This document shows positions 24,854 through 33,330 of a DNA stretch of 64,000 nt, piece after piece. The translations under genes and the position numbers were made by a program. Where the stretch lies: positions 2,937,001 to 3,001,000 of the forward strand of contig NZ_CP119392.1 of the NCBI RefSeq assembly GCF_029224025.1, given 5' to 3'. This DNA is from Rhodanobacter sp. AS-Z3 (GTDB taxonomy: Bacteria > Pseudomonadota > Gammaproteobacteria > Xanthomonadales > Rhodanobacteraceae). The notes beneath the pieces were generated by a model. It was not told where the DNA came from. It saw only the letters and a program-made list of their open reading frames with translations, and searched no databases. How positions within the stretch are numbered: position 1 is the stretch's first letter; each line of letters begins with the position of its first letter.

Positions 24854-25324
24854 TCAGAGCCGATCCAGATGCATCGACTGGGTCAGCAGACCGTTGTCGC
24901 TGAGCTTGGGCGGACCGCTGCACACAAAGCCCAGATGCAGATAGACCGGCACAGCCATCGCCGACGAATTCAAGGTGAAGCGCCGGGTGCCCGCGCGGCG
25001 CACGGCGTCGCGCATCGTGCGTTGCCACAACTGTCGCGCGATACCGAGGCGATGCAGGCGCGTACTGACGAAGAACTGGAACAGGTGTGAGTCATCACGC
25101 ATCGCCGCCACACCAACGACCCGTCCGTCATCCGCACACGCCAGCTGAAAGCGCTGGCCAGCGAGGATCTTGCGGCGAATGATCCGTGCACCCATGCCAT
25201 ACAGAAGCGACGGTGCCGCACTCGCTGGTTGCTCCGGCAGTATCCAGCGGCGCGTCACCCGGCGCGCCACTAGGCCAATCGCACAAGCATCCTGCGGGCG
25301 ACCGAGCCGATAGCGAATGACCAT
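24854..25324 (-). CDS. GNAT-family acetyltransferase
   Basis: A 156-residue GNAT N-acetyltransferase. The acetyl-CoA-binding stretch is FVSTRLHRLGIARQLWQRTM (Q/R-x-x-G-x-A type), preceded by VVGVAAMRDDSHLFQFFV and followed by the C-terminal VYLHLGFVCSGPP. The substrate is unknown. It lies directly after the ddaH stop codon; the pattern TGA-GTG-ATG shows tight coupling, and I use the ATG rather than the GTG. It is the last gene of a three-gene unit with ddaH and the small Cys protein. Confidence 0.82.
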   Translation of the reverse strand: MVIRYRLGRPQDACAIGLVARRVTRRWILPEQPASAAPSLLYGMGARIIRRKILAGQRFQLACADDGRVVGVAAMRDDSHLFQFFVSTRLHRLGIARQLWQRTMRDAVRRAGTRRFTLNSSAMAVPVYLHLGFVCSGPPKLSDNGLLTQSMHLDRL

Positions 25325-25327
25325 CAC

Positions 25328-26098
25328 TCAATCCGCCACGCGAAACACCAGACTGCAACAGGTCACCGCACCTTCGGCCTTCTGCAGTTCGGACACATCC
25401 ACAGAGGTTACCGCGAAGCCGGCATCGAGCAGTCGCTGCTGCGTGCGCGGGAAGCTCGCCGGCATCAGCAGCGCATCACCGATGCGCACCACGTTCGCCG
25501 CATGCGGCTCGGCCGGGTCGACTTCGATCACGCGGAAGTCAGCGAAGCGCGAGCGATCCACCCACGCCGGCTGCAACAATACGGTCTGATCATCGAGCTG
25601 GGTCACGGCGGATTTCAGATGCAGGCAGCCGTGGGTCGGCACACCCTCTACGGCGTAGCCATGGCCTACCAGCAACTCGCGCAACTGCGTAATGCCCGCA
25701 TCATTGCTGCGCGCCGACTCACCGACGTAGAGGGTGCGGCCCAACCGCAGCACATCGCCACCGTCAATCGTTCCGGGCGCCTCGATCGCCAGCAACGGCC
25801 GCCAGCTTTTCAGCGCAGCGCCGATACTTGCCACCTCGTCACGACGAGACGACGCGCCGGGCCGGGTCAGCACCGCAACCTCATCCAGCACGATCGCGGC
25901 GTCCTCGACGAAAACCGAATCAGGCAACTGGGCTTCGGCTGGCAACGAAATCACCCGGCAACCAAGCGCCATCAGTGCTTCCCGATAGGCGTGATGCTGT
26001 TTGATGGCCTGCGTCACATCGATCGCGGAGCGCTCGACGAAGGACAATTCGCACGTACCCAGTGCCGGGCTGACGTCACGCGTGATGGCTACCCACAT
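25328..26098 (-). CDS. ddaH: Dimethylargininase (DDAH-type amidinohydrolase)
   Basis: A 256-residue guanidino-modifying enzyme that converts N-omega-methylated arginine to citrulline and methylamine. Visible residues are PDSVFVEDA (about 59-67), APGTIDGGDVLRLG, the catalytic His in GCLHLKSAV (H160) and the nucleophile Cys in GAVTCCSLVF (C247). Length and motifs match bacterial DDAH. AGGA is 8 bases before the ATG. It lies 14 bp after the small Cys protein gene and 3 bp before GNAT. Arginine deiminase is a less likely reading because of length. Confidence 0.9.
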   Translation of the reverse strand: MWVAITRDVSPALGTCELSFVERSAIDVTQAIKQHHAYREALMALGCRVISLPAEAQLPDSVFVEDAAIVLDEVAVLTRPGASSRRDEVASIGAALKSWRPLLAIEAPGTIDGGDVLRLGRTLYVGESARSNDAGITQLRELLVGHGYAVEGVPTHGCLHLKSAVTQLDDQTVLLQPAWVDRSRFADFRVIEVDPAEPHAANVVRIGDALLMPASFPRTQQRLLDAGFAVTSVDVSELQKAEGAVTCCSLVFRVAD

Positions 26099-26112
26099 GC
26101 CTGCTTTCCTTT

Positions 26113-26304
26113 CTACGTTGAGGGATGACGCGCACGCCAGGCAGCCATCGCCGCCTCATGGCGGGCCAGTGCTTCGTCGTGTACATCGTAGACACAGCGT
26201 ACGCAGCCCTCGCCGCAACAATCGGCAGCGTCGGGTTCGACGGGGCGTTGCGGTGGCGGATCATCCGGGTCCGACACCGCAGCGGCAGGCTCATTCGTAC
26301 TCAC
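26113..26304 (-). CDS. Small oxidoreductase-like Cys-rich protein
   Basis: A 63-residue protein with the block DCCGEGCVRCVYDVHDEALA, which matches the short 'oxidoreductase-like' domain (PF09791-type: CCGSGCxxCVWD). Pro/Asp-rich sequence precedes it, and a short Ala/Arg-rich helix follows. The start is uncertain: GTG at 26304 (used) or GTG at 26334. The family function is unknown, and the four Cys suggest metal binding. It is the first gene of a unit with ddaH and GNAT, spacing 14 bp. Confidence 0.75.
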   Translation of the reverse strand: MSTNEPAAAVSDPDDPPPQRPVEPDAADCCGEGCVRCVYDVHDEALARHEAAMAAWRARHPST

Positions 26305-26387
26305 GGCAGTTCTTTCTGCAGCAGCGGGAATCACCCCGATGGTGCAACCAAGCGCCGCCGCAACTCAAGCACCGAAGGTGTGCAAGC

Positions 26388-27161
26388 TCACTTCGCCGGT
26401 TTGCGGAAGCGGTAGATGAACTGGTCGGTGTGACCACGGATGGCCTTGTCGAACACCTTGATATCCAGTGGATCAGCCGCGTTGTGCAGCGCCTTGCTTT
26501 CGCCATCGAAGACGAAGCCGGCCGCTTCCACTTCCTGTTTCACCGCCGCCGGATCGATCCGATGCAAGGTATTGGTATCGGCAAAGCCGGAGCCGGCTGG
26601 CGCGACGTGATCGATAATCACGAACAGCCCTCCAGGCTTGAGTGCGTCGAAGACTTGATGGTTGAACGCCGCCATATCCATCGGGCCCATGAACGCATCG
26701 TGGAAGTCGTGGTAGTTCTGCACCGTGAACACCAGGTCCACTGGTGCTGGCGCCTGCAGCTTGGCCGCCGGCTGCTGCAGGATGCTGACATTGGCGTAGT
26801 GCGGCGTGGCCACCAGCTTCTGCCAGTTGCCCAGGCTTTCGGTGTCGAACTTGCCCATCTCGGTCGGCCAGACGGTGTAGACATGTCCCTTGGGACCCAC
26901 GATGCCACTGAACACCCGCGTCCAGTAGCCGCTGCCGGGAACCAGTTCCAGCACACTCTGGCCAGGCTTGACCTCGGCGAACTGCATCACCTGATCGATT
27001 TTGCGGCGGCTATCGTCGACCTTGTCTGCCGCACGGGCTGGATCGTTCAGGGCCTTCTGCAGCACGGCCTGTGGCGCGGCTGCATGGGCATTCGGCGCGT
27101 AGGCCGAAGCAGCGGCGGGGACAGCAAGGCAGAACAGGGCTGCAAGCACGGTTGGTCGCAT
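26388..27161 (-). CDS. Exported class I methyltransferase-like protein
   Basis: A 257-residue protein with a clear signal peptide (MRPTVLAALFCLAVPAAASA) and a Rossmann-type methyltransferase fold: SVLELVPGSGYWTRVFSGIVG, VYTVWPTEMG, VDLVFTVQNYHDF and LKPGGLFVIIDHVA. Exported methyltransferase-like proteins of this type are common in xanthomonads but have no proven substrate, and SAM is not expected in the periplasm, so the role is open. GGAG is 7 bases before the ATG. It is divergent from the M14 peptidase gene. Confidence 0.8.
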   Translation of the reverse strand: MRPTVLAALFCLAVPAAASAYAPNAHAAAPQAVLQKALNDPARAADKVDDSRRKIDQVMQFAEVKPGQSVLELVPGSGYWTRVFSGIVGPKGHVYTVWPTEMGKFDTESLGNWQKLVATPHYANVSILQQPAAKLQAPAPVDLVFTVQNYHDFHDAFMGPMDMAAFNHQVFDALKPGGLFVIIDHVAPAGSGFADTNTLHRIDPAAVKQEVEAAGFVFDGESKALHNAADPLDIKVFDKAIRGHTDQFIYRFRKPAK

Positions 27162-27337
27162 GACGCTTCTCCATCGCAAGAGGTCGTTCGATTGTGCTCC
27201 CGAATACGCGCAGCAACCTGTGCCGAGCGGCATGGTGCGTGCTGACGGAATCCCTGCCTGACTGATGGCCTATTCGCCGCGGCGCCTGCTCTGGCAAAGT
27301 GGGGGATCGGCCGGCTGTGGCCACGGGGAAAGCGATC

Positions 27338-30109
27338 ATGCACAAGACCATCCGGTTTTCATGGGGAATGCTGTTCACGCTCGGCGTGTGCGCGGCTCAG
27401 GCGGCCAGTGTGAGCGTGGCTAACGACTATGCGCGTGCGCCGGACCAGCCGCTCGACCAGGCCTATACCGCACAGATCCTGAAGTTCACGACCGATCCGT
27501 CGTTCAACACACCGCTGACGAACTACCTGCCCGCCTCCGCCACGGTACCTACACCGGAGAAAGTGCTGGGCCATATCGCCGGCGCACCGAACTACCTGCC
27601 CTATAGCGCCGACGTATCCCGCTATTTTCGTGCACTGGCCGCCGCCAGCCCACGGGTCAAGGTGTTCAGCATCGGCAAGAGTGAGGAAGGCCGCGAGATG
27701 ATCGCGGTGGCGATCGCCGATGAAAGTCTGCTGGCCGACCTTGATGCAAACAAGGCGCGCCTGGCCAATCTGGCCGATCCACGCGCCATCGGCATGGACG
27801 ATACCAAGGCCGACCAACTGATCGCACAATCCACCCCGGTCTACTACATCACCGGCTCCATCCATTCCACCGAAACCGGTTCGCCCACCGCGTTGATGGA
27901 ACTGGCCTACCGCCTCGCGGTGGATAACGCGCCCTACATCCGTCACATCCGTTCGCATGTGATCACCCTGATCACGCCGGTCGTCGAGGTCGATGGCCGC
28001 GACCGCATGGTCGACCTGTACAACTGGCATCTGGCGCACCCCGGGCAGAACTATTCGCGGCTGCTGTATTGGGGCCACTACGTGGCGCATGACAACAATC
28101 GCGACGCGATGGGCATGTCGCTGGCGCTTACCCGCAACGTCGCCGACACCTTTGTCGGCTGGCATGCGCAGGTGCTGCACGACCTGCACGAGTCGGTGCC
28201 GTTCCTGTACGACAACACCGTGGGCGACGGCCCGTACAACGCGTGGATCGACCCGATCCTCACCGGCGAGTGGCAGCAACTGGGCTGGGACAACGTGCAG
28301 CAAATGACAAGGCTGGGTATGCCCGGCGTGTTCACCCATGGTGACTTCGATACCTGGAGCCCGGGCTATCTGATGTTCATTGCCGCCATGCACAACGGCA
28401 TCAGCCGGCTGTATGAAACCTTCGGCAACAACGGCGCCGATACCGTGCAGCGCATCCTCGATCCGTCGGAATACGCGCGCACCTGGTACAAGCCCAACCC
28501 GCCGCTACCCACCGTGCTGTGGTCACAGCGCAACAACAACAACTACCAGCAGACCGGCCTGCTCACCGCGCTGAATTATTTCTCCAGCAACGGCCAGCAG
28601 TTCCTGAAAAATTTCTACCTGAAGGCCAAACGGTCGATCGAGAAGCCGCAGCAGGCTGGCCCCGCCGCCTATGTGTTCAGCGCGAGCGATCCGCGCCCCG
28701 GCTCACGTGCCCAGCTGCTGCGCGTGCTGCAACGTCAGCATGTGGAGATCAGCATCACCAGCGCACCGGTCACTGTAACCATGCCCGCCCCAGGCGACGA
28801 CAAGAAGCCGGCCGCCAAGCAGACTTTCCCCGCTGGCAGTTACGTGGTGCGCATGGACCAGCCCTACTCGCGCATCGCCGATACGTTACTTGACCGTCAA
28901 TACTGGTCACCGAAGGACCCGCAGCAACATCCGTATGACGACACCGGCTGGTCGATGGGCGACCTGTTCGACGTGCAGCTCGCGCGGGTCACCGATCCGG
29001 CGATCCTGCAAGCGCCAATGAGTGCGCTCGGCGAAGCGGTCAACGTACCTGCCGGACTGGCCGCGATCGACTTGCCCAACGCGAAGCTGCCACGCATCGC
29101 GCTCATGCACACCTGGCTGGGTACACAGACTGAAGGCTGGTGGCGCATCGCGCTGGACAATCTGAACGTTCGTTACGACTACATCAGCACGCAGGACGTA
29201 GCCAAAGCGGGCAACCTGCGCGCCAAGTACGACGTGATCCTGTTCGCACCGATCGGCGACACCAGTGCGCAGGAAATCGTCGACGGCATGCCGATGTGGG
29301 GCAACCCGATGCCGTGGAAGACCACGGCGCTCACGCCGAACCTTGGTCGCATCGACGCTACCGATGACATCCGTCCCGGCCTGGGCAACACCGGGCTGGC
29401 CAACCTCAAACGCTTCGTCCAGGACGGTGGCCTGCTGGTCACCGCCGAGGACACTGCGAAATTCGCCATCGACACCGGTATGGCACCGGGCGTGTCAGTC
29501 GCGCCAACCAATCGACTGAAGGTAGTCGGCAGCGTGCTGCAGGCGAAATTCGTTGACCGCCATAACCCGATCGCCACCAGCTACACCCGCGACGAGCTGG
29601 CTTTGTATAGCGCCAACGGCCAGTCGTTCAACGTATCCAACCTGCTCACCGGCGACCATGGGCTGCCCAGTGCGAAGAGCTTCCAGCGCCCCACCGGTCG
29701 CGGCGGCCCGCACGACACCGACACGCCGGAAGGCAGGGCCGCTACCGCCGCCGCACCGCTGCCCGACGTGCAGCCATGGCAGCCGATGCCGCTGAATGCC
29801 GAGCAGATGCGCAACAACCCGTGGGTGATTCCTGTCGATCAGCGACCGCAGGTGATCCTGCGCTACGCCGAGGCGAAGAACCTGCTGATCGCCGGCCTGC
29901 TCGACGGTGCCGACGAGATGGCCGAGCATGCGGCGGTGGTCGACGCCCGCTACGGCAAGGGCCATGTGCTGCTGTTCGCAAGCAATCCGATCTGGCGCGG
30001 CGAAACCATCGGCAGCTACCCGCTGGTGTTCAACGCAATTCTCCACCATGACCGGCTGGATACGCCGGCGAGCGCCACCCGGCAGGCGACGAGTCAGCCA
30101 GCCGAGTGA
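27338..30109 (+). CDS. Exported M14-family zinc carboxypeptidase
   Basis: A 923-residue exported metallopeptidase. The signal peptide ends near AQAAS (about 23). The M14 zinc site is seen as H-S-T-E (H176, E179) in ITGSIHSTETGSP, with LITPVVEVDGRDRMVD and a DLHE element later. The C-terminal half has a GATase-like fold (DVILFAPIGD, FVQDGGLLVTAEDT), as in large xanthomonad M14 proteins. It should trim C-terminal residues of peptides outside the cytoplasm. It converges with the GGDEF gene of the borosin locus, 9 bp apart, so it is not part of that transcript. Confidence 0.87.
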   Translation: MHKTIRFSWGMLFTLGVCAAQAASVSVANDYARAPDQPLDQAYTAQILKFTTDPSFNTPLTNYLPASATVPTPEKVLGHIAGAPNYLPYSADVSRYFRALAAASPRVKVFSIGKSEEGREMIAVAIADESLLADLDANKARLANLADPRAIGMDDTKADQLIAQSTPVYYITGSIHSTETGSPTALMELAYRLAVDNAPYIRHIRSHVITLITPVVEVDGRDRMVDLYNWHLAHPGQNYSRLLYWGHYVAHDNNRDAMGMSLALTRNVADTFVGWHAQVLHDLHESVPFLYDNTVGDGPYNAWIDPILTGEWQQLGWDNVQQMTRLGMPGVFTHGDFDTWSPGYLMFIAAMHNGISRLYETFGNNGADTVQRILDPSEYARTWYKPNPPLPTVLWSQRNNNNYQQTGLLTALNYFSSNGQQFLKNFYLKAKRSIEKPQQAGPAAYVFSASDPRPGSRAQLLRVLQRQHVEISITSAPVTVTMPAPGDDKKPAAKQTFPAGSYVVRMDQPYSRIADTLLDRQYWSPKDPQQHPYDDTGWSMGDLFDVQLARVTDPAILQAPMSALGEAVNVPAGLAAIDLPNAKLPRIALMHTWLGTQTEGWWRIALDNLNVRYDYISTQDVAKAGNLRAKYDVILFAPIGDTSAQEIVDGMPMWGNPMPWKTTALTPNLGRIDATDDIRPGLGNTGLANLKRFVQDGGLLVTAEDTAKFAIDTGMAPGVSVAPTNRLKVVGSVLQAKFVDRHNPIATSYTRDELALYSANGQSFNVSNLLTGDHGLPSAKSFQRPTGRGGPHDTDTPEGRAATAAAPLPDVQPWQPMPLNAEQMRNNPWVIPVDQRPQVILRYAEAKNLLIAGLLDGADEMAEHAAVVDARYGKGHVLLFASNPIWRGETIGSYPLVFNAILHHDRLDTPASATRQATSQPAE

Positions 30110-30118
30110 TCCCGCGAC

Positions 30119-31942
30119 TCAACCGTGATCAACCGCCACGCCAGCCACGCGCTGGCGTGGCTGCGTGTCATCACTGACCATGACCCGGTTGCGCCCTTCG
30201 CGCTTGGCGCGGTAGAGGCCATCGTCTGCATCGACCAGCAACTTCCGCAGGTCGTAACCGGAACGCTCGATGGTGGCTACGCCAAAGCTGGCCGACACCG
30301 GCACCTCAGCCAGATTGTCGCCGAAGACCGAGGCCGCCGCGATGGCCTCGCGAATCTGCTCGGCACGCGCCAGCGCCTGCTCCAATGTGCATTCCGGCAA
30401 CAGGATACCGAACTCTTCGCCACCGAGCCGACCAAAGATATCGGTGGAACGCAGGTGCTGCTCACACGCCGCCACCGCACGCTTCAGCACGCGATCGCCT
30501 ACCGCGTGCCCATGCGTATCGTTGACCACCTTGAAGTGATCCAGATCGATCAGCACCAGGCAGGCCTGCCGCGAGGACTTGCGGCAGTACTGCAATTGCT
30601 GCTCGGCTGACGTCACAAAATGCTGTCGGTTGAAGATCCCGGTCAGTCCGTCGCGCCGTGCCAGTTTCATGAAACGCAGTTGCGAGCGCTTGATGCGGTA
30701 GGTCATGAACGCAATGAAACCCAGCACCAACAGCAGTAGCAGGAGCTGCAGCCGACTGGTTTCCGAGGCCTTGCGATCCAGCGCCTGCTGCAGTTTCAGC
30801 ACTTGGTTCTGCCGACTCAGCGTATCCACCTGTGCCTTGTTCGCCGCCAGTTGCTGCTTGACCGTCTGGAAGGCCAGCGCCTTCGCGCTGACCTCGTCAA
30901 GATGTCCCTTGTCGGCCACCATATATTTTTCATGGTAGGCCAGCGCTGATGCAGCGTCGCCTTCCTGCTTGGCCAGCGTATAAAGAATCTTGTACGCCTC
31001 GACCACAGCTGGCGCGAATCGATTACTGGTGCCATGCCCGACGGCAGCCAACGCAAATTGCCGGGCCAGTGGCGTTTTCCCTGCCTGCTGATACGCCTGC
31101 GCCAGCAAGCCCTCGAATTGGGCTACCTGCTGCGAATAGTTGTCGCGGTGCACTTCGGCGAGGTGTTTGCTCAGCAAGGCAATCGCCTTGTCCGAATCTC
31201 CCTGCTGCAGAGCGAGGCTGGCTGCAAAGTAGCGGATACCGTTCGCGTAAAGGCTGTTGTTTTCCTTCAGGCAGGTTGCCACGCCTTCGCTGATCAACGG
31301 CTCAATGCCATTCCACTGCCTGCCGCCAAACCGCGCCGCAATCCGCGCATGATCATCGACACAGGTAAAGCCCGGCCTTGCCAACCCCTGCGTGAAGATT
31401 TGTTCGGCGTAATAGGAAGCCAGTGCGTATTGCCCGGCATCGGCATACAGCGACGAAACCACGCCGTAGCCTTTCTCACGCAGGCTCGGCGTTGCGCGTG
31501 ACCCCTCGCCAATCGCTCCGACGAGCTGATCCAGTTGCCGAAAGGCATCTTCGAAACGAGACTGCTCGGAAAGCGAGTTCACCTGCAACATCCGGGTCTT
31601 GAGCCGCAGGTCGTCATCCTGCGAGTCACTCAGGATGGCGTGGGTCAATGCATCCGACTTTTTGTAGTCACCCGCCAGGATGGCCTGCCACGCCTGCAAG
31701 TAACGCAAGTGCTGCTGCTGTTCCGGTGCCAGTTCGTCAATTCTAGGTTCCAGCTGACGCAGCAAGCTGACACATTGATCGGACAGTGACGTGGTGCACG
31801 CCGGATGCTCCGCTTGTTGCAACAAGCTGGCCGCATCAACCGCATTCGTTGACGCGGCCACACCGGTGGAAACGGCGAACGGAAGTCCACCGCCACACGC
31901 AGCGATCAGCGCTAATCGACGCAGTGCGCTGAATGCACGCAT
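30119..31942 (-). CDS. TPR-GGDEF diguanylate cyclase
   Basis: A 607-residue protein: signal-like N-terminus (1-30), TPR-type helices (about 40-350), a coiled coil (360-395), one membrane span (about 399-416) and a GGDEF domain with the intact signature GGEEF (507-511) and an I-site RSTD at 498-501, five residues before it. It should make c-di-GMP in response to a signal bound by the periplasmic TPR part, and be feedback-inhibited. It begins 4 bp after the precursor stop (TGA-GTCC-ATG), so it is translationally coupled to the borosin precursor. Confidence 0.9.
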   Translation of the reverse strand: MRAFSALRRLALIAACGGGLPFAVSTGVAASTNAVDAASLLQQAEHPACTTSLSDQCVSLLRQLEPRIDELAPEQQQHLRYLQAWQAILAGDYKKSDALTHAILSDSQDDDLRLKTRMLQVNSLSEQSRFEDAFRQLDQLVGAIGEGSRATPSLREKGYGVVSSLYADAGQYALASYYAEQIFTQGLARPGFTCVDDHARIAARFGGRQWNGIEPLISEGVATCLKENNSLYANGIRYFAASLALQQGDSDKAIALLSKHLAEVHRDNYSQQVAQFEGLLAQAYQQAGKTPLARQFALAAVGHGTSNRFAPAVVEAYKILYTLAKQEGDAASALAYHEKYMVADKGHLDEVSAKALAFQTVKQQLAANKAQVDTLSRQNQVLKLQQALDRKASETSRLQLLLLLLVLGFIAFMTYRIKRSQLRFMKLARRDGLTGIFNRQHFVTSAEQQLQYCRKSSRQACLVLIDLDHFKVVNDTHGHAVGDRVLKRAVAACEQHLRSTDIFGRLGGEEFGILLPECTLEQALARAEQIREAIAAASVFGDNLAEVPVSASFGVATIERSGYDLRKLLVDADDGLYRAKREGRNRVMVSDDTQPRQRVAGVAVDHG

Positions 31943-31946
31943 GGAC

Positions 31947-32300
31947 TCAAGCGGGCAACGAGCTAAGTAGGCGGCCGTCGCTCTCGACGAGAAGTGCCCG
32001 CTCGGAATCATCCGCGAGCTCTTCGTCCTCGTCGGCTTCTTTGGCGGGCGACGGTGGTGGTACGGCAGGCCGTGCCGGCTGCGGGCCGGTACCTGGCGGG
32101 CCGGGTGGTGATACCAAAACGCAGACGGGCTTCGATCCCAGCAACTCGCCCAGGCGCTCGGCGTCGCGCGCGACCAACGCTGCATACTGTTGGGGGGTGG
32201 CGTCGACGACAGCCAAGGCCGTAGCCAATTCATCCGGTGAAGCCTGCGAAAGCTGCGCGTCCCCGCCCATCCTTTCGAGAAAATCGATCACATCCAGCAT
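31947..32300 (-). CDS. Candidate split-borosin RiPP precursor peptide
   Basis: A 117-residue protein. Residues 1-54 are predicted helical and read DFLERMGGDAQL then SPDELATALA and LVARDAERLGELLG, the layout of the recognition domain of split-borosin precursors such as SonA of Shewanella. The likely core follows: KPVCVLVSPP (57-66), a short hydrophobic strand like the methylated SonA segment. Then come a Pro-rich stretch (65-86), an acidic stretch (88-99) and a second hydrophobic tail (LLVESDGRLLSSLPA, 103-117). AGGA precedes the ATG by 7 bases. It lies between the methyltransferase and the GGDEF gene. That it is a substrate is inferred from context and domain layout; a Nif11-like protein is the alternative. 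Confidence 0.78.
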   Translation of the reverse strand: MLDVIDFLERMGGDAQLSQASPDELATALAVVDATPQQYAALVARDAERLGELLGSKPVCVLVSPPGPPGTGPQPARPAVPPPSPAKEADEDEELADDSERALLVESDGRLLSSLPA

Positions 32301-32497
32301 GTATCAGTCCTCAAGCCAAGTTGCTCAGACGCTCACCCGGAACGGCAGTAAACGTATCCACTGTCGCCCCCGTTGCGTAACACCGGGAATGCATCGGCAT
32401 CGTTCCAGCTAAAGCTTCGGACGCGCCCCTCGCGGCCAGCTCCAATCCCGCAGAATAGTGTTTTCTTGCGCCCTCAGGTAGTCAACCTGATGCACCG

Positions 32498-33310
32498 TCA
32501 CCCAGTACCAGCCACCGCACGGTCCAGCGCATCAAAGCGCGCGAGTATCTCCGGATTGGGCTGCATGGCATACGCCGGTGGAATCACCAGAGTATCGGTC
32601 ATGTCCAGCTTCGCCTGCGGCAACGCAGCAAGCGTGCACCGCTCGATGCGTGGCGACTGGATCGGCAGCGTCGCGGCGCGATAGATGGTCACCTCATGGT
32701 TCAACGGATAGTCGCGTGCCAGCACATCCACCAGCACCTGACGATAGGCGGCATTGGTGGAGAAACGCGCCATCGACTGGTCGCCGACCACGCCGACCTG
32801 CCACAGGATCAGGTAGGCCGCAGGATCGATGCGTCGCTGGTAGAACAGCAACTGGCTGGCTTCGTAGTGCTGGCAGCCATACGCACCCGGGTCGATGCCG
32901 AGATCGGCGTATAGACAGCCTTCGGCCGAAATGGCCGGCTCCATGTGCGCGCGGCAGCCCTCCTCCCTGGCCAGCTCGATCGCCTTGTGCGGCACCCATG
33001 CAAACACGCCGGGATGACCGTAGAACACGCCACAGACCCGCCTGCCGGCGCGCACTTCCACCAGCATGGCTTCGACCATCTGCCAATAGGTGTTCATACG
33101 CGAGCTGCCTTCCTGGTAGAACGACTGCAAGCTGCGTACGTCGGCGTGCATGCGCCGCAGCCACAACTCCACGATGCCATCGGACAGCGCGAAAAACACT
33201 ACGTCGGCCTGTTCGATATGACTGCGCGCCAGCGGCGCCAGATGGGCACCCAAGGTCATGCCCAAGCCGACACAGACCAAGCTTCCAGTCGAAGGCGTTG
33301 TTTGCATCAT
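32498..33310 (-). CDS. Split-borosin peptide backbone alpha-N-methyltransferase
   Basis: A 270-residue SAM-dependent methyltransferase of the tetrapyrrole-methylase fold. It is the borosin type: the stretches SRMNTYWQM (70-78), VCGVFYGHPGVFAWVPHKA (92-110), AISAEGCLYADLGIDPG (126-142) and YEASQLLF (149-156) match the methyltransferase half of OphMA closely as I recall it. Y65, R71, Y75 and Y97 align with OphMA Y66, R72, Y76 and Y98, the active-site residues. The protein ends soon after the IPPA block, so no core peptide is fused, as in the split SonM type. It would methylate backbone amide nitrogens of the precursor encoded next. Start options are two ATGs (33310, 33307). It lies 20 bp after the slipin gene. 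Confidence 0.88.
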   Translation of the reverse strand: MMQTTPSTGSLVCVGLGMTLGAHLAPLARSHIEQADVVFFALSDGIVELWLRRMHADVRSLQSFYQEGSSRMNTYWQMVEAMLVEVRAGRRVCGVFYGHPGVFAWVPHKAIELAREEGCRAHMEPAISAEGCLYADLGIDPGAYGCQHYEASQLLFYQRRIDPAAYLILWQVGVVGDQSMARFSTNAAYRQVLVDVLARDYPLNHEVTIYRAATLPIQSPRIERCTLAALPQAKLDMTDTLVIPPAYAMQPNPEILARFDALDRAVAGTG

Positions 33311-33330
33311 GCTGACTCGTTTGGGGTGAA

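Noticed and set aside
26388..27161. Borosin- or RiPP-type role for the exported methyltransferase
   Set aside because: It has a signal peptide and a Rossmann-type SAM fold unrelated to the borosin enzyme; no precursor is nearby.
27338..30109. M14 carboxypeptidase as the leader peptidase of the borosin locus
   Set aside because: It is on the opposite strand, carries a signal peptide and belongs to a family common in xanthomonads. Closeness alone does not support a link.
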